Assembly (NCBI GenBank): GCA_028715015.1
Contig: JAQTLF010000004.1
Span: 1-42,874, forward strand
Length of the DNA stretch: 42,874 bases
Reading direction: 5' to 3'
From: Candidatus Moraniibacteriota bacterium
GTDB lineage: Bacteria > Patescibacteriota > Minisyncoccia > Moranbacterales > GWC2-37-73
The notes below the pieces were generated by a model. It had not been told where the DNA came from. It saw only the letters and a program-made list of their open reading frames with translations, and searched no databases. The position numbers were made by a program, and so were the translations under genes. The stretch's first letter is position 1; each line of letters opens with the position of its first letter. Below are positions 25,531 through 35,136 of the stretch, in pieces.

Positions 25531-25929
25531 TCCTTGTAAAAATTTCACAACCACGCCAAGTATCTTATTAAATTCATCTTTTCCAACAAAACCCAATCTT
25601 CGCAAAAACCTCTTGGTGCTCATAACCCTCAATTGGAAAATAATTGCCGAAAAAAGCTTTCCCTCGTGACTATATTGATAATAATATGGATGATTTTTAA
25701 GTTTTGAACTAAGCGGTATTACTAGTGCTAAGTGTCTGTTTATTTTTCTTAACACTAAAATTGGTCTTTCAAAGTTTTCATTCTTACCGTCTTGTTCATA
25801 GCCTATATTGACACCAAGAGAACACCACCAGATTTCACCTTTTCTAAAATAAATATCCTTGTTAGTTTTATGTAACTCTTGTTTCTTCTTGTTCCAAACT
25901 TCAAATTCTTTTTTGTTTTCTGTTTTCAT
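25525..25929 (-). CDS. MazF/PemK-like toxin family protein; no antitoxin ORF adjacent
   Basis: YFRKGEIWWCSLGVNIGYEQDGKNENFERPILVLRKINRHLALVIPLSSKLK...MSTKRFLRRLGFV. Confidence 0.85.
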   Translation of the reverse strand: MKTENKKEFEVWNKKKQELHKTNKDIYFRKGEIWWCSLGVNIGYEQDGKNENFERPILVLRKINRHLALVIPLSSKLKNHPYYYQYSHEGKLFSAIIFQLRVMSTKRFLRRLGFVGKDEFNKILGVVVKFLQGK

Positions 25930-26044
25930 CTCGTGAAATTAACATATTTTACCAAATAATTATACCATCAAAAGGCCAAGTATGCAATGTTTTGGCGCGT
26001 GCAAAACTCTTTTCCACATTTCCCTCAAAAGTTTTCTTCCATAC

Positions 26045-26230
26045 CATTCTCTTCTTTGATAAGGAGAGATGTCCCGATACGGAATCGGGACAGAGAGGTT
26101 GAGCAGGGCCTAGCTCAGCCCCACCTCAATCCTCCCCCTATCTAAGGGGAGGAAGAAATAAGGAAAAATTCTTATTGATCCTCACCCCAACCCTCTCCTT
26201 ATCTAAGGAGAGGAGGAATAAGGAAATAAT
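26045..26230. repeat. Mosaic of short GC-richer palindromes
   Basis: GTCCCGATACGGAATCGGGAC; TCCTCCCCCTATCTAAGGGGAGGA; CCTCTCCTTATCTAAGGAGAGG. Confidence 0.8.
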
Positions 26231-26237
26231 TATTGGC

Positions 26238-26404
26238 TCATCACTTGTTTTTAGCCTACGTACTTCATATGGTGCAGGATGGGTGCGGAATGCGAATACT
26301 GGATTGATTTTTGCGATTTCTCCATTTTAAATTTAGGATTTGATTTTAAATTTAAAACTTTAAACTTAAAAATATTTCTGCTTGCTTACGTACTTCATAT
26401 GGTG
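26238..26404 (+). repeat. Duplicated block, copy 2 (see 25214-25382)
   Basis: Near-identical by eye over its length. Confidence 0.85.
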
Positions 26405-26550
26405 CATTTGGAATGCGGAATGCATATACTGGACTTTTTTGTGATTTGTTTGATGTTTGTGTCTTGATGTTTGTATCTTTCCCGCTGTTTGTTTAAAAAA
26501 TGCAAAAATGCTAGAATATATATGTTGGTTTGCGTTAAAATGAACAAAAA

Positions 26551-28113
26551 ATGAAAATAAAAAAAATCAAACGAATATTCATATTTATATTTTTTTTCAC
26601 GTCATTAACCATTGCCTCCAAATCAGCCGAGGCATATTGTGTTTATGATGGAGGAAATTTTCATCTTCAAAGCGATCCGAATCAGATTCTTATGCCAATT
26701 CACCGCCTTTACAACACAAATAATGGTGCGTATCTTTATACGAAAAGTGTTGCCGATGCCAATTACGTTTTGGGAAAATGGCCTGAATTTGAATTTACTG
26801 ATGGAATACCGGCTTTTTGTGCATATTCCATATACAAAGATGGACTTACGCCAATATACAGGCTATACAACACAAAAAATGGCGCTTATTTATACACCCG
26901 AGGTGAAGCTGATAGGGATTATGTTTTAAATAAATATAAGGATTTTGAATTTACTGATGGTGTTGCATCGTTTTATGCATCACTGACAATGCAAGATGGA
27001 TTGACACCAATTTACAGACTATTCAACACGAAGAATGGAATGTTTCTCTATACAAGAGGTGCAACTGACAGGGATTATGTCATGAGTAAATGGCCTGAAT
27101 TTGAATTTACTGATGGAATTCCAGCATTCTATGCAGACACCACAAATGACTCTGGCCCTGCATTGTTTAAATATGAAGGTCCTGAAATTTCAGTCGGACT
27201 TTGGTACTATGGAAAAACTGACATCCAAAATTCGAATTTCAAAATAAGTGCCAATAAGACATACAACATCAGAGATGCTGCGGGCAATATTTTGGCGCAA
27301 GCGGGAGGAAGTTCAACCACGAGTGTTGGATATGATGACAACCAAAACCAATTGACTGTCGAAGGACCATTGAGCAAAGTTATTGCCGGCAAAACCGTCA
27401 CTTTTGATGCAGCCGATGGTGACAACTCCACTCTCATTTTCGACACCCATCGTTCAAGTTTTGTTTCCGATTGGCGTGGAAAAATCGACAACTACAGAGG
27501 GAAAATAAAAATCCAATATTATCGCGGATATGACATTGCAAACGGGGCGGCACCTGGTAGCGCAGATGTGACCCAGATTTGGGTCAACAACATTCTGCCA
27601 TTGGAACAATATGTTTGGGGATCGGCAGAAACAAACGGAACAAAAGCCCTCAACCACACACAAGTGATGACCACGGCCGTCAGGACCTATGGTTTTTGGT
27701 ATATCAAATATGCCAACAAATATTCAGCACTTGGTTTCAAAATCCGCTCAGACAGCGGTTCGCAAAATTATGGAGGATACGATTGGGAAAAAAATCATCC
27801 AAACATAAAAACAGCAGCTCAAAACACGCGCGGGGTCATTGCAACTTATGCAGGCGACGTGGCACTCACGCCCTACTCTTCAGCCAGCGACGGCAGGACA
27901 AGAAGTTGGCAGGAAAAATGGGGTTCCACAGATTATCCTTGGTGCCAATCAGTCCCCGACCCATATGGCAAAGATCTCTCCAGATCATCAGGCAGCCACA
28001 TGGTCGGACTCATCGGATTCGGCTCAGAAAATTTGGCCAGCACCTACGGCTGGGACTGGCAAAGAATTTTGCATTATTATTATACTAATATTTCACTTCC
28101 GGTGAATTATTAA
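26551..28113 (+). CDS. Secreted protein with 3 RLYN modules and a SpoIID/LytB-like domain
   Basis: Signal peptide; TPIYRLYNTKNGAYLYTRGEADRDYVLNKYKDFEFTDG x3; ILPLEQYVWGSAETNG...QVMTTAVRTYGFW...SGSHMVGLIGFGSENLASTYGWDWQRILHYYY. Confidence 0.87.
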   Translation: MKIKKIKRIFIFIFFFTSLTIASKSAEAYCVYDGGNFHLQSDPNQILMPIHRLYNTNNGAYLYTKSVADANYVLGKWPEFEFTDGIPAFCAYSIYKDGLTPIYRLYNTKNGAYLYTRGEADRDYVLNKYKDFEFTDGVASFYASLTMQDGLTPIYRLFNTKNGMFLYTRGATDRDYVMSKWPEFEFTDGIPAFYADTTNDSGPALFKYEGPEISVGLWYYGKTDIQNSNFKISANKTYNIRDAAGNILAQAGGSSTTSVGYDDNQNQLTVEGPLSKVIAGKTVTFDAADGDNSTLIFDTHRSSFVSDWRGKIDNYRGKIKIQYYRGYDIANGAAPGSADVTQIWVNNILPLEQYVWGSAETNGTKALNHTQVMTTAVRTYGFWYIKYANKYSALGFKIRSDSGSQNYGGYDWEKNHPNIKTAAQNTRGVIATYAGDVALTPYSSASDGRTRSWQEKWGSTDYPWCQSVPDPYGKDLSRSSGSHMVGLIGFGSENLASTYGWDWQRILHYYYTNISLPVNY

Positions 28114-28126
28114 TTCATAAATTAAA

Positions 28127-28577
28127 GAGTTAACGGGTTAACGAGTTATGAAAATACAAAAATTTGAAGAATTAAATATTTGGAAATTAAGTCTTGAGAT
28201 TACGAAAGAAATTTATGACTTGACTTCGAAAGGTAATTTTTCAAAAGATTTTGGACTAAGAGACCAAATCAGAAGAGCTGTTGTTTCAATCAGTTCAAAT
28301 ATAGTCGAGGGATTTGAAAAAAATAACAATAATGAATTTGTCAGATTTCTTAAAATATCCAAAGGATCAGCTGGTGAAGTTAGGAATCAATTATACATCG
28401 CATTAGCCATTCCATATATTTCACAAAAAGAATTTGATGAACTAAATGGTAAATTGGAAAATTTGGCATGCCAAGTTGGAGCTTTTATTGTTTATTTGCA
28501 AAAGAAAAAAATAAACAAGGAATTTTTAAGGAAATAATGCATTCAATTTTTAACTCGTTAACTCGTTAACACGTTAA
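28127..28577. repeat. Cassette 3: octamer inverted arms around a four-helix-bundle ORF
   Basis: Left GAGTTAAC GGGTTAAC GAGTTATG; right TAACTCGT TAACTCGT TAACACGT TAA. Confidence 0.9.
28148..28537 (+). CDS. Four-helix-bundle protein (S23/Avd-like)
   Basis: FGLRDQIRRAVVSISSNIVEGFEKNNNNEFVRFLKISKGSAGEVRNQL. Confidence 0.93.
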   Translation: MKIQKFEELNIWKLSLEITKEIYDLTSKGNFSKDFGLRDQIRRAVVSISSNIVEGFEKNNNNEFVRFLKISKGSAGEVRNQLYIALAIPYISQKEFDELNGKLENLACQVGAFIVYLQKKKINKEFLRK

Positions 28578-28593
28578 TAAATAATTTATCAAC

Positions 28594-29250
28594 ATGAAAT
28601 CTCCTTTTTCAAAAACAACAACTTTCGTCTTTCTTGCTGCAATTATTGCAACCGGCTTTTGGTCTTATGTTATTTTCAAAAATCGCAATGCCAAAGAATC
28701 CATTGTTCCGACTCGCACGGAGACTTTTACCAACGATTCATCAGACTCATTGGCTGCGACGGATGATCTGGTTGATGATGGAGACAGTGACAACAATGGC
28801 ACGATGCAAAACTCATCAGATGCGTCGACAGAAAATCAGCCAACGGCAAACAATGGTCAGGAAAATTCAAGTAGTAAAACTAGAAATGCTGTCAGCAAAA
28901 ATCCTGTGAGTGTGACGCCGGAAATCAAAGGATCGAAATTGGCCAACATCACTCCAGAACATTGCAGCAATGATTGTCAGGCATTTTCAATCGATTTGAA
29001 ACTTTTTGAATATTGCCAGCAATCATGCGGCATCTCCCCCATCAAAAATGTTTCCAATTGCGACGACAAAAAAGACATCCAAAAAGATTATTGCCTCAAA
29101 GATCTGGCCATCACCAAGAAAGATTTGTCCGCCTGCGACAAAGTGAGCGATGGCAACATCAAGCAATCTTGCAAAAATCGCATCGAACAAGATGCTTTTG
29201 AAAACTTGCAACAAACCAACAACAATCAGCAATCTGAACCGACATTCTAA
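28594..29250 (+). CDS. Single-TM exported Cys-rich protein
   Basis: N-terminal TM, Ser/Asn-rich linker, CSNDCQAF...CQQSCGIS...CDDKKDIQKDYCLKDLA. Confidence 0.78.
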   Translation: MKSPFSKTTTFVFLAAIIATGFWSYVIFKNRNAKESIVPTRTETFTNDSSDSLAATDDLVDDGDSDNNGTMQNSSDASTENQPTANNGQENSSSKTRNAVSKNPVSVTPEIKGSKLANITPEHCSNDCQAFSIDLKLFEYCQQSCGISPIKNVSNCDDKKDIQKDYCLKDLAITKKDLSACDKVSDGNIKQSCKNRIEQDAFENLQQTNNNQQSEPTF

Positions 29251-29277
29251 ACCAATGTTTTATTTTTGCACATGAAA

Positions 29278-29320
29278 AGAGGGAGACCGACGTTTATCAT
29301 CGTTCTCCCTCTTGTTTTTT
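29278..29320. terminator. Bidirectional terminator
   Basis: AAAAGAGGGAGACCGACGTTTATCATCGTTCTCCCTCTTGTTTTTT. Confidence 0.85.
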
Positions 29321-29335
29321 CCAACGCAGTCCTCA

Positions 29336-29722
29336 TTAAAGAGGACTCGTCTCTTTTGTTGCATCGATGATGAATTCCTTTATTTTTTTCCTGAATTCTT
29401 CATCAATTTCAGGCCACTCATTGATGGCCTGCAAAATCCTTTCCTTGCCAACATCAGCAATGTTGAGCAAAGAGCAACGCAGAGCAAGGACATTGATGCC
29501 GGTGTTTTTCCCATCGTCATCATAATCCTTGTTGCAATCTGCCCTAAGAATTTCAATAAGTAATTTCAAAAATTCCTGCAGCTGCACTGAAAATGATTCA
29601 ACGGACGCTTTTGGATTTCTTGAAATCTGATCGACCAGCATCATTAAAACGCCAATGATGTTGTTGAATTGAGGTGTTCTCTTAACAACATCAACATTTC
29701 TTGTTTCTGGCAAATTTTGCAT
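29336..29722 (-). CDS. Hypothetical protein
   Basis: ORF with AAAGGGGAA SD-like motif and terminator. Confidence 0.75.
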   Translation of the reverse strand: MQNLPETRNVDVVKRTPQFNNIIGVLMMLVDQISRNPKASVESFSVQLQEFLKLLIEILRADCNKDYDDDGKNTGINVLALRCSLLNIADVGKERILQAINEWPEIDEEFRKKIKEFIIDATKETSPL

Positions 29723-30044
29723 ATAAAATTCCCCTTTCTGTTTCTATTTGTTTGTTTTTGACTGAATATTGAAATCCCGATTTCCCGCCAAATCAACCTT
29801 TTTTGTCAAACAACAACCATCACTTGATATACTTTTGTATATCATTTTCATGATTTTGTCAAGCCAAAAAATTTTCAGCATTTATTGTAAAATTAGGGTC
29901 ATGCCCAATATATGGCTTCAAATATTAACTTTTGTTTTTTTGCTTTGCCTGTTTTCTTTTGAGGCCATCCGCAGCGAGAGCGAGTCAGAGAGAACCATGT
30001 ATTGCATATGAACCTCAAATTCCCATATTGTCTTGATTTTGGAA

Positions 30045-30092
30045 CAAAAAAAGGGAGACGACATTTGTCGTTCTCCCCCTTGTTTTTCCTGC
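30045..30092. terminator. Bidirectional terminator, similar to 29278-29320
   Basis: AAAAAAAGGGAGACGACATTTGTCGTTCTCCCCCTTGTTTTT. Confidence 0.85.
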
Positions 30093-30107
30093 ATTAAAAA
30101 TTCACTT

Positions 30108-30554
30108 TCAAGACATAATGATGACCCTGCGTATTTCATCCATGATCATATCCTCTCCCTCAATGACACCGGAATGCTCATAAATGAACAGCCGGAGATG
30201 GGCGTTGCCCACGATCCTAAACTCCTTTGAGGTCATGAACTTTCTCAGCTGGCAAATGTTCGCCCTTGTGAAAAATTTCAGAGTCAAGTACATACCCTCA
30301 AGAAACTCATACATCTCGTCTTCCGGCATCTCTTTTTTGACAATTTTAGTGGAGATCTCGGCAGACCGCCTCGGGTCAAGAAGCGCTTCCATGAATGAAT
30401 TCCGCTTCCGCAGGAGAGCATCCGTGCCCTGCCTGTTCATCATGTGACGAATCACACACTCATTTTGTGTGGTCCTGTTCCCGTCAGGGTTGGTGAACTG
30501 TGGAATCACAACAACTTCTTCAACATCCTCTGCAACAACTTGTCCGTGTGGCAT
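30108..30554 (-). CDS. Hypothetical protein
   Basis: ORF; start MPHGQVV preceded by AAAGGAGATT SD. Confidence 0.78.
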   Translation of the reverse strand: MPHGQVVAEDVEEVVVIPQFTNPDGNRTTQNECVIRHMMNRQGTDALLRKRNSFMEALLDPRRSAEISTKIVKKEMPEDEMYEFLEGMYLTLKFFTRANICQLRKFMTSKEFRIVGNAHLRLFIYEHSGVIEGEDMIMDEIRRVIIMS

Positions 30555-30771
30555 TTGAATCTCCTTTCGTCCTGATGGTTGATTGGTTGCTTGCCTGTGG
30601 GTTGTTTTTACAAAGAACACTGCATCACTACCCTGTCTTTGTACCTCATTTTCCCCCTCCCGTCAAGCCCAAAATGGTTCCATATTCTTAAATTTATCTA
30701 AAAATAGCCGCATTCAGTTTTACAAAAAAGTTTTAACAACTTACCCCACCGACCCTTCTACCCAAAAACCC

Positions 30772-31126
30772 ATTATTCCACTTCTCGACGACCGCATGAA
30801 TCTGGAATATATCTTGATCTTGTTGCTATTATTTTACTGTCACTGCTTAATATTCAATGGATTATATGCAAACACGGCTCACATGATTTGCCCAAACCCA
30901 TTATTCCACTTCTCGACAACCGCATGGTTGTGGAATATAAATATTTTACAACAACACGAAAAAACTAGTTTATTTCAATACAAAACCAATTATGCCACTT
31001 CCAGACGACCGCATGGTTGTGGAATATGTGCCTCATGACAACAATACAGCAAGTCAAGTCCTCGTATAATTTATTAATAAAAAAGATTGTTCCACTTTTG
31101 GACGACCGCATGGTTCTGAAATAATG
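30772..31126. repeat. Hairpin repeat family, copies A-D (30772-30810, 30899-30938, 30989-31027, 31085-31124)
   Basis: Consensus ATTCCACTTYYNGACGACCGCATGGTTGTGGAATAT. Confidence 0.9.
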
Positions 31127-31237
31127 TATCCATCTCATGCATAATTGGACAACAAAAAACATGGAGGAGATTTTTCGGCTGATTCAGCAATATAACCTTA
31201 CTTTGCAAATAAAACACTTCCGGCATGCCTGACATGC

Positions 31238-31795
31238 TCAATATAGTTTAAATTTCAATTTAAATTCTTCTTCATTTGAAATGTTGATCATTTCTCCATG
31301 GCGAACAAGGTTTCGAAGTTGAAAATATTCAGTGATGAAGTTTACCTCTTTCAAGCACGGAAAAGGATGAATAAAGACGGATTTTTGAATTTCCTTGAAA
31401 CCGATGTCTTTCAATTTTTCCCTCAATATGTTTCTTTCCGCTCTTCTTTTTTCAGGAATGTCGAACATAACGACTCTCCATTTCTTGTCCCATTTGAGGG
31501 GTTTCGGTATTTTGATTGCATCGATTTCAAATTTGAGAGTTTTCAATTTCCCCTTTTCTGTCAGAACTATTTTTGTCACTCCATCTTCTTGTTCAACATA
31601 ATCAACCAATCTCTCCTGCTTGAATTCGTTCATGACACGATACAGATATTGTTTGTTTATCTCCTGCCAATCTTTTTTGAGTGTCCTGAAGGCACGGCGC
31701 TGCGATTTTGGATTTCTCGCAAATCCAAGTGCCACTCCCCCAGCAAGAAGAAGCAATATTTTTCTTTTGATCGGACTTTTGAATGTTTTCGTCAT
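31238..31795 (-). CDS. PaaX-like/Cas2-like ferredoxin-fold protein with N-terminal wHTH-like region
   Basis: KKWRVVMFDIPEKRRAERNILREKLKDIGFKEIQKSVFIHPFPCLKEVNFITEYF; ATG overlaps upstream stop (ATGA). Confidence 0.8.
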   Translation of the reverse strand: MTKTFKSPIKRKILLLLAGGVALGFARNPKSQRRAFRTLKKDWQEINKQYLYRVMNEFKQERLVDYVEQEDGVTKIVLTEKGKLKTLKFEIDAIKIPKPLKWDKKWRVVMFDIPEKRRAERNILREKLKDIGFKEIQKSVFIHPFPCLKEVNFITEYFQLRNLVRHGEMINISNEEEFKLKFKLY

Positions 31796-34700
31796 ATTCT
31801 TTTTCTCAAAAAGAAACTGGTCAGCATCAGGCTGAAAAACAATCCGACTGTTGCCACCATCCAATTTCTTTTTGGATTGTTTTCTGGAAAATTTGATTTT
31901 CCATTTTCCAATGAAAGTGTTTTGTCATTTTTTGGTGAAACATACATGAATGACATTTTTCCCAATGCAGCGGAAATCCTGCCATTGCTTCTTGCAAGCA
32001 AATCAGCAAAAGATTCTCTTTGCTGCTCAGGCTGAAAGTCAAATCTGGATTGATTTGTTGCATCATCAGAAACAATGTCCACATTTTCCTCAAAACTTCT
32101 GTCTGTCATCACGCCAAGAACTTCCTGATTGTTTCGCAATGGCAAAGGCAATGATTTCGACGAAGAGATTGTTTTGATTTCTTCTTTGGATTTTGTGACC
32201 CCATTTTTCAAAACAATGGTCGCTTTTTTGGGATGTGATTTTTTGTGTGATTTCTTTTTGTGCTTTTTGTCCTTTTTTGAACTGCGCTCATCATCATTAT
32301 TATCAGTCTTTTCCTGGGCAACATTCATTTGATTTTGAACGACAATTGGAGGAATTGCTGGCGGCGGATTATTGCTTTGTATTGGAATGTCGACGGCAAC
32401 AACCACAGGAGGCGCAACCACTGGGACAGGATCAGGCACAATGACAACAGGAGGATCAACCGTCGGAGAAGGATCAGCAACAATTGGGGGATCCGTGACA
32501 ACGACTGGTGGCGTGTCAGTGTCCGAAATTGGATCCGAATCAGGGATGACAACTGGCGGTGGATCTGCAACTGGCAGAGGATCAGTTGGAATTACAGGTG
32601 GAATTGTGGGTGGATCAGGTACAGTGACCACAGGAGGATCAGACTTTTTCACTTTGAAAGAAGCCTCTCCCCATCCATAATTCCCAGCTTCATCCAAAGC
32701 AGCAACCCAAACCGTATATTCTCTTCCTGATGATAATTTGGAAAGATCAATTGTTTTTTCAAAAAGCTCTTCTTCATCAAGATACATTTCCGTTTTGATG
32801 TTTTCAGGTTTTGAAACATTGTCTGAAAATGAAAAAGATATTGGCAGAATTTGATCATTCGTATATATTGCTCCATCTGCAGGTGAACTGATTGTGACAA
32901 TCGGCTCCACTTCATCTTTCAATTGGATGTTCTCAATCGGAGTAATATTGTTTTCAGGATCAGCCACGATGACCAAATTTTGTGTTTGATCTTTTTTTAT
33001 TTCAACCAATTGGGTTGTGGATTTGTTTTCTTTGTTGCCAGTGTGGTCAAAATATTCCACTGCCACATGATGCTTCTCGTGACTGTCAACATTGCCTTTC
33101 AAGGAAACTTTGTACTCTCCTTTCTTCGCATTCGGCACAGAGGCGATTTTGAAGCCATCTCTCAATTTTTCCTGAGAATATATGCCATTTTCAATATTGT
33201 TTTTGTCTTTGGAAATAATATTGCCATCAGGATCACTAACTTCCATTTCAGCCGGCGCATCTGTCCAAAAAATCATTTCGTCATCGATTGTCGGTGAATT
33301 GTAGATTCCATCCAGACTTTCTCCAAGTCGCTCAGCCACAATTTTTTCCGATTTGCTGACAATTTCACGATGACCATATTCCAAAACGTCACGAAAATCA
33401 CTTGGCGTGTCTCCGGAAGAAATCAAAACCTCCCCGTCCCCTTCGGTATCATCTTGATTGGGATCAATGGGGTCAGGTTTGCCATCAGCCCACACATCAT
33501 TCTTGTCTGAATTGATTGTTGGAATTTTGTTGACTGTCGGCTGTTTGTCTCCCAAAATTATGCTAAGTCTGGTTCTTGAATCAAGCTTGTCGATGTCCGA
33601 ATTCAAATCCAGCAAAAAATTGTTTTTTTCTTTCATTGAAAGAAAATTTTTCAAATTTTGCGCATCATCAACAGTATGAAGAAAATCATAGGTGGGCATC
33701 AGATCCCTAAGTGATGGGATGTATTTATGAATTGTGTCGTAAAAACTTGCAGTTTCTAGTGTTGTATTTGTTAAATATCCTAGATAAACTTTCATAATAA
33801 ATTTTCCATCCCAATTACTCGGTATGCGACCACCTTCCCAGGCAGCATAAACATCAGATGAACCCTTGTTGGGAGGTGCGATCATGATCAAGTTGTCCAC
33901 ATCACTCGCATAGGAATCGCTTTGGACATAGCTTCGAGCCACCAAACTTCCCATGGAATGTGTCACGATGTTCACTTTCTCTGCATCACTTTTTTCCAAA
34001 GCTTTTTTGATAATTGGTTTCAAATATTCTTCCGCAGATTCAACATTGCTTTGACGCCAATCATAATAGGCAATGAAAAAATTTTTGCCTTCCTGATATC
34101 CCATGACCTTGAATGCCTCAAGAATACCATCATAGGTGTGATCAAACATCATCCAATTGTCAGCAAAAATATTGCCGATCATGAGATCAGGATTGAGAGA
34201 TGCGCCGATGCCAGGAACGAAAATGACCGGTTCCTTGGGCACAGTTGGATCTGATTGATTCCATGGCCTGAAAAGAGTGCTTGTGCCCACAAGACGATTG
34301 CCTTTGCCATCCTTGTTGTCTTGTGAAGTTCCATAGGATCGATATGGACCGCTTGGATCTCCCCAATAGTTGTAGCGGGCATCAAACGCATATGAAAGAG
34401 ATGAATAGATACCGTTCCTGTTGCCCGAAATCACACTGTTTCTTATTTTCGCCATATCCCAATAAGATGAAGCATAGATTTCGACACCATTATAGTTTCC
34501 ACTTAAAACCAGTCCATCCATTGTTGGCTGAGTGTAGCGAAGAAAAATCCCATCAGAAAAACAATATTTTATTTCCGTGTGCTTGATGCTGAGGTCTTTA
34601 AAAATCTCATTGGGTTTGATGTAGTTGTCGTAACCTACCCCAGTATATGCATACAAAATTGTCGCATGTTCAATTAAAACAGGAGTGTCATGCATCGGAA

Positions 34701-35136
34701 TGACACCTATGCCACTCCAATCACCACTCATGGGTTTTCCACGACTATACACACTGCAATGTTCCAAAGTTTCACCGCCAAAAGAACTGTCACAAGCGGA
34801 AGTAAAAACGATTTTTTCTAAAACATTTCCAACCGCTTTGAAAGAACTCTTTATTGATAGTCCAGGGGATGGACCTTCTTCATCACCATTACCGAATTTG
34901 ATGACAGTTCCCGCTTCGATCGTCAAAGGAGCTTTCACTTGAATGGATTTGGTGACGACATAGGGGCTATTCGCCTTGGTCCAGGTTGTCGACTCCACAA
35001 CATCGCTTGAAATTTCAGTTGAAGCCAACACATTTTTTGGAACAAGAAAAAAGGCCACAGCAACTGTTGTTGATATTATGGTCAAAAAAAATTTTCGACT
35101 TTTTGTTTTTGTTTTGGGTTGTTCAAAAGTGATCAT
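31792..35136 (-). CDS. Large surface protein: signal sequence, parallel-beta-helix-like region, alpha/beta-hydrolase (lipase) domain, Pro-rich stalk, C-terminal TM anchor
   Basis: NIVTHSMGSLVARSYV nucleophile elbow; VVTVPDPPTIPPVIPTDP...; WMVATVGLFFSLMLTSFFLRKRI. Confidence 0.87.
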   Translation of the reverse strand: MITFEQPKTKTKSRKFFLTIISTTVAVAFFLVPKNVLASTEISSDVVESTTWTKANSPYVVTKSIQVKAPLTIEAGTVIKFGNGDEEGPSPGLSIKSSFKAVGNVLEKIVFTSACDSSFGGETLEHCSVYSRGKPMSGDWSGIGVIPMHDTPVLIEHATILYAYTGVGYDNYIKPNEIFKDLSIKHTEIKYCFSDGIFLRYTQPTMDGLVLSGNYNGVEIYASSYWDMAKIRNSVISGNRNGIYSSLSYAFDARYNYWGDPSGPYRSYGTSQDNKDGKGNRLVGTSTLFRPWNQSDPTVPKEPVIFVPGIGASLNPDLMIGNIFADNWMMFDHTYDGILEAFKVMGYQEGKNFFIAYYDWRQSNVESAEEYLKPIIKKALEKSDAEKVNIVTHSMGSLVARSYVQSDSYASDVDNLIMIAPPNKGSSDVYAAWEGGRIPSNWDGKFIMKVYLGYLTNTTLETASFYDTIHKYIPSLRDLMPTYDFLHTVDDAQNLKNFLSMKEKNNFLLDLNSDIDKLDSRTRLSIILGDKQPTVNKIPTINSDKNDVWADGKPDPIDPNQDDTEGDGEVLISSGDTPSDFRDVLEYGHREIVSKSEKIVAERLGESLDGIYNSPTIDDEMIFWTDAPAEMEVSDPDGNIISKDKNNIENGIYSQEKLRDGFKIASVPNAKKGEYKVSLKGNVDSHEKHHVAVEYFDHTGNKENKSTTQLVEIKKDQTQNLVIVADPENNITPIENIQLKDEVEPIVTISSPADGAIYTNDQILPISFSFSDNVSKPENIKTEMYLDEEELFEKTIDLSKLSSGREYTVWVAALDEAGNYGWGEASFKVKKSDPPVVTVPDPPTIPPVIPTDPLPVADPPPVVIPDSDPISDTDTPPVVVTDPPIVADPSPTVDPPVVIVPDPVPVVAPPVVVAVDIPIQSNNPPPAIPPIVVQNQMNVAQEKTDNNDDERSSKKDKKHKKKSHKKSHPKKATIVLKNGVTKSKEEIKTISSSKSLPLPLRNNQEVLGVMTDRSFEENVDIVSDDATNQSRFDFQPEQQRESFADLLARSNGRISAALGKMSFMYVSPKNDKTLSLENGKSNFPENNPKRNWMVATVGLFFSLMLTSFFLRKRI

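Noticed and set aside
25525-25929. Conventional type II mazEF module
   Set aside because: No antitoxin-sized ORF with DNA-binding features adjacent on the same strand.
30772-31126. CRISPR array next to a Cas2-like gene
   Set aside because: Repeats are degenerate, gaps are irregular (about 50-90 nt), copies are split across a 4.5 kb operon, and no Cas1 or effector is present.
32372-32680. Plus-strand Gly/Thr-rich ORF (MLCIGMSTATTTGGATTG...)
   Set aside because: Antisense of the Pro-rich stalk of the lipase-like protein; composition artefact.
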